Assembly: GCA_963575745.1 (NCBI GenBank)
Contig: CAUYUJ010008628.1
Location: 1 to 38,988 of the forward strand
Direction of reading: 5' to 3'
Origin: Prorocentrum cordatum
Lineage: Eukaryota; Sar; Dinophyceae; Prorocentrales; Prorocentraceae
Length of the DNA: 38,988 nt
Shown here: positions 8,726-17,726 of the stretch, piece after piece
Layout of the letters: each line of letters opens with the position of its first letter
Numbering within the stretch: position 1 is the stretch's first letter
Translations under genes and position numbers: made by a program
Notes under the pieces: model-generated
What the model was told of the DNA's origin: nothing
Databases searched by the model: none
What the model saw: only the letters and a program-made list of their open reading frames with translations

Positions 8726-10774
8726 CTACGCCCCGACATGCTTGAGCTTCGGGGGAAGCAGAACGCTGGCGATGTGCCCAACATCGGCCTTCTGAAAAAC
8801 GCAAGCTTCAAGAATGGAAGAGGTCGTCTTGATCAGGGGGACCTCCTCACGAACAACGCATTTCACAACTTCATTAGTGGACTCGATCACATGCCACGCC
8901 GAGATGGCGGACACGTGTTCACCCTTTATGCGGGCGTGGAAAAGAACTCTGCCGAAACTGACCGTGCCTAGCTCAGTCTTGAAAGCAACAACATCATTCA
9001 TTCGAACTTCCCTGCACGAGATGTAGGCCGCCCGAGCCGTGACGACATCGGTTGCCCCCCAAATCAAGCCACACTCCTGCATAATTTTCAGGAACGCTGG
9101 CTTTGGGGGGATCGGATCGACTAGGAAATCTTTGCCGAGGGGGTCTTTCAAATCGAAAAGGTGTTGGACCGTGGTCTCTTCCATGAGACCGCGGCCAAAT
9201 GATGTCAACGTGCACCTGTCCGAAGCGAATCGCTTCAGAAGCCTGTGCTTCCGCTCGAGAAGAAAGGTCGAGAGGAGACACTTGTGCAAGGCTAGTTGAC
9301 GGGGCAAGTGCAATGCCATGTGAGCCTTCGGCTTCCAAAGAGAAAGTTGATACGCCTCCTGATGGAGCTTCAAATGATGAACGATCGCATTGCCGAGCTG
9401 ACCAGCAGTGACGGCCCCCGAATGGATTACCATCAAGAGCTCCATCACATCGCACAACGCTAAAGCGCTCCTGACCTCCGCCAGGTAGTGCTCAACAACT
9501 GCAGGGTTCTTCAAAGCAACGTCTCTTAAAAACTTCGCAATGAGTTGAGCTGCAGACAGGAACTCAGACGCGCTACCTGAGGGGCCGTTCCCATCTCGGC
9601 ACAAGTCCTTCGCACTCGCATAAGCAGATGGCCAGGCCCAGTGCCCGAAGTAGACATCTAGCTTATCCGTGCCCAACTTGGTTCTCTTCTCGCCAAGCCT
9701 GGTAAACAGCTCTCGCATCTCAGTGACTAGGACGCCGTCTACGCAGTAAACGTGAAGCCAGTCATAGCACCAAATACTGACCAGGTTGCACGGGAGGTGT
9801 TCGTCTTGAAGATAGCTCTCGGGGCAATAGTTGTAGCCCACCTGTGTCTGCACGTCCTCCAGTCGCCCCTTGTCGCCAGTAGCAGCGATCTCGGCCAAAC
9901 GCCGCTGCCAGAGCCGAACCGTCTCGTCGGTGTGCATCTTGAATTGGCTGACGTCGTAGCTCGCAGCGCTGCACAAGAACCCATTGGCGTTGTGGTCCAA
10001 GTACGGGCACTTGTGGGACACGACGTTCATGCACAGAGCACAGATTTTGTGGCCGCCGCTGCCCTTGACGGCATGCGCAAACTTGTGCGCGCGCTCGTCT
10101 TGCACGCAGAGCTTCAAATCTCCAGATACCAAACGAGGAAACTTCTCATCTGCCAGTTGTAGCTCGATTCCGCCCCGCAGATCTGGCCCAGTCGGCCTAC
10201 CGAGGAACAGTTTCAATATCAGTTTGAAGACTTGGGCCATGTTCCCAGGCAGCTGGTTGACGTCGTCGCTCTTCGCCGCCATGAGAGTAAACCAGGCCAG
10301 CTCCGACCCCGGGCACGGCCAGCCGACCTCCAGGAAACTCCAGTAGCAGGCCTGAATGTTTCTGTTGTTGTGGCTCTTGAACGCATCACCAGGAGTGATT
10401 TCGTCACTGTACAAGACGATGCCCAGGCGATTGCCTGAAGCATCTAGCCTCTGCTTGAGAAAGTCGTTGAACACGGGGGACTTCTGACATGCAACCTCCA
10501 GAAACCCAAACGGATGCTGCACTGTCATGCGCAACTCATTTCCCTTTGTCGAGAGTACTGGTATCTGTTGCAGCAACGGCCCATGTCTGGTACTCTGGAA
10601 GGCCACGTCTTGTCGGTGGCGACGCTGGCTAGAAGACGAGTAGGCATCAGGAAGCTCACCCATCTCCCTGATCTGGTCCAGAAGCTGCTTGAGGGCACTC
10701 GCAGACACATGGCTCTTTCTGCCGAGATCGCCAAGCTTGCAACGTTTGTTCCTAGAAGATCTGTCGTTGTGCAT
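8726..10774 (-). CDS. DDE transposase-like protein
   Basis: This is an uninterrupted 682-residue frame. I start it at the ATG at 10774 (MHNDRSSRNKRCKLG) because the upstream in-frame extension to 11206 is translated (GGA)n and minisatellite DNA. Landmarks: LYSDEITPG (121-129, D124 as a candidate catalytic Asp), a long PGNMAQVFKLILKLF helix, a CALC knuckle (245-248) with later His and Cys, YDWLHVYCVDG (337-347, D338), KPKAHMALHLPRQL (481-494) and FLLERKHRLLKRF (504-516, E507). This Asp, D..H....G, E-R-K-H order resembles CACTA/Plavaka-type DDE transposases. The family placement is from memory. No terminal inverted repeats were located, so mobility is unproven. The gene lies in the same direction as its neighbours. 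Confidence 0.6.
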   Translation of the reverse strand: MHNDRSSRNKRCKLGDLGRKSHVSASALKQLLDQIREMGELPDAYSSSSQRRHRQDVAFQSTRHGPLLQQIPVLSTKGNELRMTVQHPFGFLEVACQKSPVFNDFLKQRLDASGNRLGIVLYSDEITPGDAFKSHNNRNIQACYWSFLEVGWPCPGSELAWFTLMAAKSDDVNQLPGNMAQVFKLILKLFLGRPTGPDLRGGIELQLADEKFPRLVSGDLKLCVQDERAHKFAHAVKGSGGHKICALCMNVVSHKCPYLDHNANGFLCSAASYDVSQFKMHTDETVRLWQRRLAEIAATGDKGRLEDVQTQVGYNYCPESYLQDEHLPCNLVSIWCYDWLHVYCVDGVLVTEMRELFTRLGEKRTKLGTDKLDVYFGHWAWPSAYASAKDLCRDGNGPSGSASEFLSAAQLIAKFLRDVALKNPAVVEHYLAEVRSALALCDVMELLMVIHSGAVTAGQLGNAIVHHLKLHQEAYQLSLWKPKAHMALHLPRQLALHKCLLSTFLLERKHRLLKRFASDRCTLTSFGRGLMEETTVQHLFDLKDPLGKDFLVDPIPPKPAFLKIMQECGLIWGATDVVTARAAYISCREVRMNDVVAFKTELGTVSFGRVLFHARIKGEHVSAISAWHVIESTNEVVKCVVREEVPLIKTTSSILEACVFQKADVGHIASVLLPPKLKHVGA

Positions 10775-10865
10775 TGCCCTGAACGAGCTTGAGCACGCAA
10801 AGCCACTGCGCAGCAAGACAGCAATGATACCGACGAAACCGCGCCACACAGAGGATAAGACGGAG

Positions 10866-10918
10866 CATGAGGAGGAGGAGAAGGACCTTAAGATGAGGAG
10901 GAGGAGGAGGAGGGGGAG
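10866..10918. repeat. (GGA)n purine tract
   Basis: A short GGA tract 90 bp upstream of the transposase-like start. It creates the LLLLL/SSSS stretch of the longer reading frame. Confidence 0.9.
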
Positions 10919-11040
10919 GGACATGATCAGCCCTGAAGTTTTCGGTGGGGCACGGGGTACTTTAGCGTTTGAGTGCATTCTTCGTGTCGGCATATTTATC
11001 CTGCTCATTTTTTTGGGGCGGGGGGTGGGGTGGGGGGGCG

Positions 11041-11165
11041 CGCCCTTGAGACCACCAGGACGCTCCCAAGACGGCTCCACTAAAGCTCCCAAGGCGGCTC
11101 CAAGACGGCTCTCCAAGACGCTCCAAGATGGTTGCAAGACGGCTCCAATCTGGTTGCAAGACGCT
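11041..11165. repeat. CAAGACGGCTC minisatellite
   Basis: Eight or more imperfect units of about 11-16 bp around CAAGACGGCTC / CAAGATGGTTG. It continues into a TGGTGA-rich stretch to about 11285. No gene is seen. Confidence 0.8.
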
Positions 11166-11448
11166 GTAAAAAATATGATGATGGTGACGGTGGCACTGGT
11201 GCTCACGATAACGGGGTGTGTTGTAGGTGTGGTGTTGTTTATTGTGATGCTGTGATGGTGATGTTGGTGGTGATGGTTTGCATCTCACATGTTTGTCTGT
11301 GTTCTCTCCACGGTTGCGGCCTCTCGAGGCCGACCTGCAGCGGCGCTGACAGCGCCCACATAACCACACGATGTACTATATGACGGTGTCGCGCAGCAGG
11401 CTTGTAAACATCGTGCTTGTCACGATGTCAAAGAGAGCACACAGTGCA

Positions 11449-13374
11449 CTATGCACCGTGCTTCGCAAAAACGAGAGCGGCATCGGCATATGCCAGCTTT
11501 GCTAGCTTGATCGCGGCATCTGGTTTCATACCAGCCCTGAGCGCATCGCGCTTCGTGCTGTCGTAGGCGCGGCTGGTGTAAGCGCCCCTGGTCTTGCCGT
11601 GGCAATCGGTGGGCTTGAGGTACTTCGCGTAGTCGATCTTGCCCTTCGTCGGCGTTGGCGTGCCTTGGAGGTTGGGGAAGAGTGGGAGGAGGAGGGGGAG
11701 GAGGAGGAGGTGGAGGAGGAGGGGGAGGACGAGGAGGAGGAAGAGGAGGAGCAGCAGCCAGCAGCAGCAGGATGAGGGGGAGGAGGAGGAGGAGGAGGAG
11801 GAGGAGGAGGAGAAGGAGGGGAGGAGGAGGAGGGGAGAGAGGAGGATGGGGAGGCGGAGGAGGAGGAGGAGGAGGAGGAGGAGGAGAAGGAGGAGGAGGA
11901 GGAGGAGGAGAAGGAGGAGGAGGAGAGGGATGAGAAGGATAAGGAGGGGGAGGATGAGGGGGGGGAGGAGGAGGAGAGGGAGGAGGAGGAAGAAGGAGAA
12001 GAGGAGGAGGAGGAGGAGGAGGAGGAGGCCTGCAGAGTCCATCAGGGCGCTCCCCTTCCTGGCAGCAGGCCTCCCGCGGGTCGGCGTGCCCTTGGGACTC
12101 GTGCACTTGCCCTTGCCCGTGCCCTTGCCCTTGCCCTTCGCTTTCTCCTCCGCTTTCTCCTGCGCCTTGGCCTTGGCCTTCTCCTTGGCGGCTGCAGCGG
12201 CCCCTGCAGCGGCGGTGGCCATCTCGGCCTCCAGCACTGCCAGCGCGTCTCCTGCCGAGCCAGGGCCAGCAGCCTCAGCGGTAGGCGTTGTAGACCCCGC
12301 CGTCTCAGCAAGCGAGTCCTGAGTGCCGACCGTGCCGTTGGCCAAGGCGAGCGGCGTCGGCTGTGGGGGCCCGTAGTCACCAGCAGCGGCAGCGCGAGGC
12401 AGGATCGTGATGCCTGCAGGGTCGTGCGCAGCGCGCTTCGCGCCGTAGGGGATCGGCCCTGGGATGCCTGGGAACATCGACGGGAACTGCGCGGCCATCA
12501 TCTGCATCTGGGCCCCGAACGCCTGCTGGGCGACGCTCTGGAGCAACGCCAGGGGGTCGTTCGCAAGCTGCGCGCCTGCGCTGCCAGCACCTGTGAATGC
12601 GAGCTGCGCGCCCCCGCTGTTGCCTGCGATCTGCTTGGAAGTGGTGCGAATGCACACGCCACGGAGAACGCTGTCATAGTTCTCGAGGACGCTTTGCGGC
12701 GGCGCCACTGGCTGCTCAGTGTTGTAAGCGAAGGTGCGCATCTGCGCGCTGAGCATCTCGGGGCCGTTCGGGTACACCACGGTGTGGCCAAGGGGGTAGG
12801 GCTTGGTTACATTTTGGATGGTATCCTTCAGCTGCTTGGCGAGGCGCCTCTTCTCTGTGCCAGAGACTTCGGCCAGGGTGGGGTCGCAGCAGATCACGAT
12901 GGCGACGCCCTGCTTTTGCAGCCCCTCAGACGGGCACAGCATCCCCAGCAGCCACATGCGGTTGGCGACCAGCGTGATCTTCGCGCTGACGCTGAGCTCC
13001 GCACTCACGAGCTGCTCCCAGTCCTTCTGGAGGAAGAACCACGGGAGGCGAGGGCACTTCTGCTGCTTCCTGGGCTGCGTCGCTGGCTGGGGGCCCGAAG
13101 CTGCCGCCGCTGCGTCAGCGAGGACGCTGGCCAGCATCGCCTTCTGGTGGTCCGACCAAGGCCCCGCCGCGATGACCTCAGTGACGGACGTCGCAACGGC
13201 CACGGTGATGTCGGAATTCGTGCTGATCGCAGAGGCGATGGCAGTGGCTTGCGACTGCAGCAGGATCTCCTCCGCGAGGCCTGCTCCACGCTGCGCGTTC
13301 ACGAACGCCAGCCGTTCGCGGATCATGTTAATGAGCCTGGCTGAGGTGTGAACGTCAGCGCTGGCAGACGCCAT
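11449..13374 (-). CDS. Unknown protein, two exons, Ala/Gln-rich with Lys-rich linker
   Basis: I read exon 1 as 13374-12030 and exon 2 as 11663-11449, giving 519 residues. The start is ATG at 13374 (MASASADVHTSARLIN), the first Met downstream of a decayed spliced-leader relic. The N-terminal 90 residues look helical. Next comes a conserved-looking core (PRLPWFFLQKDWEQLVSAE, ANRMWLLGMLCPSEG), then a Gln/Ala/Pro-rich middle and a KAKAQEKAEEKAKGKGKG stretch that could bind nucleic acid. Exon 2 encodes DYAKYLKPTDCHG and an Ala-rich helix ending in KHGA. I recall similar W-x-x-L / LG-x-x-PSE proteins as very abundant in dinoflagellate genomes, but know no function. The spliced-leader relic suggests a retroposed copy; the intron would have been gained afterwards or retained. 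Confidence 0.6.
   Translation of the reverse strand: MASASADVHTSARLINMIRERLAFVNAQRGAGLAEEILLQSQATAIASAISTNSDITVAVATSVTEVIAAGPWSDHQKAMLASVLADAAAAASGPQPATQPRKQQKCPRLPWFFLQKDWEQLVSAELSVSAKITLVANRMWLLGMLCPSEGLQKQGVAIVICCDPTLAEVSGTEKRRLAKQLKDTIQNVTKPYPLGHTVVYPNGPEMLSAQMRTFAYNTEQPVAPPQSVLENYDSVLRGVCIRTTSKQIAGNSGGAQLAFTGAGSAGAQLANDPLALLQSVAQQAFGAQMQMMAAQFPSMFPGIPGPIPYGAKRAAHDPAGITILPRAAAAGDYGPPQPTPLALANGTVGTQDSLAETAGSTTPTAEAAGPGSAGDALAVLEAEMATAAAGAAAAAKEKAKAKAQEKAEEKAKGKGKGTGKGKCTSPKGTPTRGRPAARKGSALMDSAGLLLLLLLLLFSFFLLLPLLLLPPLILPLLILLIPLLLLLLLLLLLLLLLLLLLLLLLRLPILLSPLLLLPSFSSSSSSSSSSSPSSCCCWLLLLLFLLLVLPLLLHLLLLPLLLPLFPNLQGTPTPTKGKIDYAKYLKPTDCHGKTRGAYTSRAYDSTKRDALRAGMKPDAAIKLAKLAYADAALVFAKHGA
11664..12029 (-). 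other. Candidate GC-AG intron made of (TCC)n
   Basis: The coding strand reads CTGCAG|GCCTCC at the donor and CCAAG|GCACG at the acceptor. The 366-bp interior is a pyrimidine tract without in-frame stops, so exon and intron form one open frame of 694 residues. Splicing rebuilds a Gly codon and joins MDSAG to TPTPTKGK. The (GGA)n strand is plus. Confidence 0.6.
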
Positions 13375-13446
13375 GGCAGTCCAAGCGGTGAGTCGAGAAA
13401 CCTGAAGCGAAAGGGTGGCGATGGATGGGCTGGCTAGCGCGAAAGG

Positions 13447-13467
13447 TTTGGGCCAAAGTGCCTGCGG
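13447..13467 (-). other. Decayed spliced-leader relic
   Basis: The minus strand matches the last 21 nt of the dinoflagellate spliced leader at 16 positions (core CTTTGGCCCAAA). It lies 73 bp upstream of the ATG at 13374. Confidence 0.5.
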
Positions 13468-13492
13468 TCGGACGTGCACAAAGTGGCTATGT

Positions 13493-13574
13493 GGCCTCAT
13501 CGGGCCCCTTGTCAAGTAGCAGCGCGGCCTCATCGGGGCCCTCGTTAAATGGCATGTGGCCTCATCGGGGCCAC
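13493..13574. repeat. Three 32-33-bp tandem repeats
   Basis: The word GGCCTCATCGGG(G)CC starts at 13493, 13526 and 13558. Each is a near-palindrome. The period equals that of the hairpin array 400 bp away. Confidence 0.85.
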
Positions 13575-13689
13575 TGTCCCAGAAACGCCATTGATGGGCA
13601 AGAGGTCAGCGACAGCCCCTCGAAGGCTCCACCCAAGGCCTCGCGACCAGCTGGAATCTCAGGTCTCGTGGCCTCTGGCGCCGCCTGAC

Positions 13690-13733
13690 ACGGAGGAGGA
13701 GGAGGCGAGGAGGGGAACAAGGAGGAGGATTGG
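13690..13733. repeat. Short (GGA)n tract
   Basis: GGA/GAG triplets interrupted by GCGA and ACAA. Confidence 0.8.
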
Positions 13734-13957
13734 GAGCTGCAGGAAGGGAGGCGGGAGCTTGGAGGTTCGGTGAGAGGGCAGTGGTGGAAGAAAAAGGAGG
13801 AGCAGGAGGAGATGCCTCGAAACGACGGAGCTTAGACGCAATATCCGACGAAAAACGCCCACGTGTTGCTCACGAAACGGCTTAGGTAGCCAGCAGTTTC
13901 GGCCCCAAGGGTTCCGGAGCAAAGTCCAGGACACACGGCAGTTCCGAACGCCCCGAT

Positions 13958-14165
13958 GCGCCAAGTCCCCCTGGAGACTTGGCGCCTCTGGCGCCAAGTC
14001 TCCAGGGGGACTTGGCGCCTCTGCGCCAACTCCTCCTGGGGACTTGGCGCCGCCCTGGACGTCGTTTCCCATGCGCCAAGTCCTCCTGGGGACTTGGCGC
14101 CGCTGCGCCAAGTCTCCCTGGGGACTTGGCGCCTCTGGCGCCAAGTCCCCCTGGAGACTTGGCGC
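13958..14165. repeat. Array of six 28-nt palindromes
   Basis: Units start at 13958, 13991, 14023, 14073, 14105 and 14138. Each is 28 nt with a 10-bp stem GCGCCAAGTC/GACTTGGCGC and an 8-nt loop. One unit has a single change, GCGCCAACTC. Spacing is 32-33 bp, except for a 50-bp step in the middle, which splits the array into two mirror-like triplets. Confidence 0.9.
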
Positions 14166-14492
14166 CACGGGCTCATTTCAGAGGTCTCGTGGGGCTTGTC
14201 TGTGCAGAGTCCTTTTGGGGGTAGTTTTCGACCATGCCATGAGATGTTTCTCGACCCTGAGGTGGTTGCTTGTGCTGCATCCTGGCGCTGAGGTGTGCTG
14301 CGTTGTTCGTGGAAACCCACGTCTGCTGGCGTTAGATCCTACCTACTACCAAAAGTTTCGGCCTCAAAAGCACCGCTCGTAGCAAGACGTCAAGACCGCA
14401 TGACGTCCATCCCCTATCTACACAGTGCGTCCTAAGCGCCAGCACAGGCAATGAATTCAAGCTGATGTGGCTGCTTGTCGAAAGAACAAGGG

Positions 14493-15161
14493 TTAGGGCT
14501 GAACGTGATACTGGGACCTATACTCGAGAAGCACAGAGCAGGTCTTGTCGACCTCCGACTGCAGGTCCCCCTCCTGGGACACCTTCATACTTTTCTGGCG
14601 CCACTTCGCACCGTCGAAGTATTTGCACCTGACGGAGAATCGGTGCTGGAGCCACTCGCAATGATCCCCGACGCGCGGGACATAAGGCGCCTGACTGTTG
14701 TCGGGCTTAGTGGTCAAGAGAGCCATGTTGGAGTCCGTGAGCTCCAAGGACAGCCGAGCACGCTTGTTCGCAGTGGTCAGCACGCTGACCTTCACCCTGT
14801 CGCCACGAATGGTCACGACCTCCACGTCGACTGCCTGTGCGATCTCATCGTATAGGTCTTTCCTGCTGCGCTTCAGCCTCTGAACACCGTCGTCGTCAAC
14901 TGCATCTCCGAGGATGTCTTTACTATCGGCAGAAGACATCAAACTGTCTGTGGCGTGGTTCCTGAGTCTCGTCAGCTCCTCCACCATCTTGAGGCCGTGA
15001 GTCCCAAGGTATTTTTTGAAATTGGTGTCGCACTTGTTTGTCTGGATGAACGTCTTGCCGTCCACCTCCTCAGTTTTCCCCGTCCAGCAGGTGGGGGTCC
15101 TGGGGCACAGATCGGCACCGTCGGGGGCCACGCACGCATAGCCAAGTCCGATCACGGGCAT
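14493..15161 (-). CDS. Unknown protein with spliced-leader relic upstream
   Basis: A 222-residue frame from the first in-frame ATG (MPVIGLGYACVAPDGADLC). The open frame continues upstream to about 15221 without an ATG. Visible features: a Cys-containing N-terminus (DLCPRTPTCWTGKT), a helical segment, DLYDEIAQAVDVEVVTIRG, a basic-hydrophobic stretch ANKRARLSLELTDSNMALL, and a C-terminal part rich in aromatic and charged residues (CEWLQHRFSVRCKYFDG). I do not recognise a domain. A spliced-leader relic lies 77 bp upstream of this ATG. The absence of an ATG soon after the relic suggests a damaged 5' end or an intron there. Same direction as its neighbours. Confidence 0.5.
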   Translation of the reverse strand: MPVIGLGYACVAPDGADLCPRTPTCWTGKTEEVDGKTFIQTNKCDTNFKKYLGTHGLKMVEELTRLRNHATDSLMSSADSKDILGDAVDDDGVQRLKRSRKDLYDEIAQAVDVEVVTIRGDRVKVSVLTTANKRARLSLELTDSNMALLTTKPDNSQAPYVPRVGDHCEWLQHRFSVRCKYFDGAKWRQKSMKVSQEGDLQSEVDKTCSVLLEYRSQYHVQP

Positions 15162-15237
15162 GACTGGAACAAGAGCGCGAGAAGTACAGCGTTCAATCGG
15201 CTCAACGCCGAACTCATGCAATCTCGCAAACTAACCA

Positions 15238-15258
15238 CTACAGCCAAAACGGCTAGTT
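15238..15258 (-). other. Spliced-leader relic
   Basis: On the minus strand TAGCCGTTTTGGCTGTAG matches the leader's last 18 nt at 15 positions; 15 of 21 match over the longer stretch. It lies directly in front of the small unknown gene. Confidence 0.6.
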
Positions 15259-15261
15259 ACG

Positions 15262-15385
15262 ACGGTGATGGTGCTGATGATGTTTGCAATTGCACTGCTT
15301 GTGACCTTGTTGGTGCGTGTAATGCAGACGGTGGTGATGGTGAGTACGACGATGATGATGCTGATGGCCGTGATACTGATGGCGA
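15262..15385. repeat. GATGGTGATG-rich stretch
   Basis: Degenerate GAT/GGT/GCT triplets. Only shadow frames are present. Confidence 0.7.
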
Positions 15386-16246
15386 TTGCAAGCGGCTCTC
15401 TTGAGACACCTTCACAAGTTTGGACAAGCTTTCCTGCAACCCTTCTGAGCAAGCAACGGTCAGCCGCGTGAGGATGTCTCGTGCAAAGAGACAGTTAGGG
15501 TTTCACCTAAGGTTCGCGCCCCCCCACCCCCCAAGGATTGGAGCCCTATAGCCCAAGAAGAACGCCACATGTTAGGGGGCATAACCCTAACCCCATGTTT
15601 AGACTGCCCAGCGTGCCCAAGACGGCGTAGCGTAGCAGAGCATTGGTTGAACAGTATTGCGTGGCATTCGCAAGCACAGCAGTGGGTAGCATAGCTGGTG
15701 GCGTTGCATTAAGAGCCCAACGCGAAACATACGCAGGTGCGTCGGCTGCCCACCCATTGAGCTCGCCGAGGAGGTTGGATTCTATCGCAGACTTCCTTTC
15801 CCTCCTCTTCTCTCTACACCCTCCTCCACTCCCCTCCCGTTCCCAATTGGCCCTCGGGGTAAACTCATGTTTCCTACCTCGGTGCGTGGCTGGAATCGCT
15901 GCAACGCGTTCAACGCAGAAGCCAGTCGGAATGTGTGGCACCACCAGCATGCGCTTACATTCCAGCATCTGCGAGTTCGGCTCTTAACGAGCGCTGGCGG
16001 TGAGGAAGAGGGGAAGGAAAGGGAGATCGGGCATTGGATAAGATGAGTAGCAGGAGGAGCAGGAAAAACAGATTTGGTAGAGGACACTAGCGCAGACCAG
16101 CCACGAAGAAGTGCCCCTTTGAAACAAAGGGCTGCTGATGCGAGCGGCGACGAAGATTAAATTCATTAGAGACCAACCCACGCTGCTCCTGCTTCTTACC
16201 GTGTCTCCTCCCACATGCTCCTTCGATGGCGGCCTCCGTGCACAGC
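15386..16246. other. Gene-free stretch between two unknown genes
   Basis: No convincing gene. Several minus-strand frames of 75-140 codons exist without recognisable motifs. Telomere-like GGTTTCACC/CCCTAACCCC words are isolated and too short to matter. Confidence 0.5.
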
Positions 16247-17490
16247 CTAGACAAGCTTCTGCTTCTTAGATGAAGCGGAGGCCGCGTCACCCTGACGCTT
16301 GGAACCCTTCGCACACGCTGGCTTCACGCAAAGCTCGTCCCCTTTTTCAAGGGGCTTAAAATTCACCAAGACAGGCACCTTTACAAACACCGACTCTGTG
16401 CTCTGGCCGAGGTGCGAGCCGATCGAGACAAAAACTGCGGAAGGCTCCATGTTGGCCAGTTCAGAGTCTTGAGCCGACTCCACGCTCCAAAATGGAACTT
16501 TGAAACCTGGGTTCGCGTCATCTGCAGCCCAGGCCATGTCTACCTTAGGGGTTAGCCAAAAGTGCTGGCTCGAGTCTGCCGCGGAATCATACTCAACGAG
16601 CACCCCTGACGCAGGTGCCTTGGCACTCAGCACAACATTGGGAGTCAACGGCACTAGGATCAACGCACCTGCAGCAAACTTCTCACGGCTCAACACAGAC
16701 CGATTGCCCCTAGTAGTTGTGATATTCACGTGCACCGTCGAGCTCTGGTCACGATATGCGCGGGCGACCGCACACCTAATGACGCTCTTGCCGAGTTCGG
16801 CATCCATATCCTTGTACGTCAAGGCGCAGGCAGAGTTCACCACGTGGTGGTAGGTGCTGGCCACGACAACAACCTTGGATGGTGCAAAACGGAGGAGACG
16901 GGAGGAAGATGAAAAGGACGATGATGAGGAGAGAAAGGGAGGGGAGGTGGAGGAGGAGGAGGAGGAGGAGGAGGAGGGAGAGGAGGAGGAGGGAGAGGAG
17001 GAGAAGGAGGGAGAGGAGGGGAGAGGGAGAGGAGGGAAGAGGGACACGCTTAGCCATAGCTTTTTCGGTGGGAGATGGTATACTTATTATCCCGTCGTTT
17101 TTTTTGGGGGGGAGGGGGGCGACTTGGTTTTTCTGAAGTTGGGGGGTGGGGCAGTGATGTTTCAAGCGGCCATGGGCCTTTGAAATGGACCTCCTCCTCC
17201 TTACCCTCCTCGCACTCTCCTCCTCACCCGTCGCCTCCTCCTCGTCCGTCTCCTCCTCCTCCTCTCCTCCATCCTAGGTATCCTTTTCCTCCCTCCCGTC
17301 CTCTCTCCCTCCATCCCTCTCTCTCCTTCTCCTCATCCTACTCCTCCTCCGTCTCCCCTTCCTCGTCCTCCTCCGCCTTCTCAGTGCCCCCCTCTTCCCC
17401 ACCCTCCCCCGTCTCCTCCTCGCCCTCCCGTCATCTTCCCCCTGCCCCCCTCCTCCCCCTCCTCCTTCTCCTACCTCCTCCTCCTCCTCC

Positions 17491-17525
<35 letters not shown>

Positions 17526-17682
17526 CTCTCCCCCACCTTCTGCTCGTCGTGGACACCGTCGTCGTCTTCAGGGTTTCGAGCTTTACCGTCAGTATCGCTC
17601 ATGTCGCCGTGGTCGCCGTCATCATCGTAAGTATCGCAGTCGCCACCGTTGCCACCATCATGGCCATCAGCATCAGCATCAG

Positions 17683-17726
<44 letters not shown>

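Noticed and set aside
10785-10805. Spliced-leader relic upstream of the transposase-like gene
   Set aside because: Only about 13 of 21 positions match (ending TGCTCAAG), close to what chance would give; possible but not supported.
12424-13344. 306-codon plus-strand frame
   Set aside because: It lies opposite exon 1 of the minus-strand unknown gene; it is a shadow frame due to high GC.
13958-14165. CRISPR-like spacing of 28-nt repeats
   Set aside because: The spacers are only 4-5 nt, the repeats are palindromic, there are no cas genes, and the DNA is eukaryotic.
15490-15600. Telomeric repeats
   Set aside because: Only isolated TTAGGGTTT/CCCTAACCCC words, no array.
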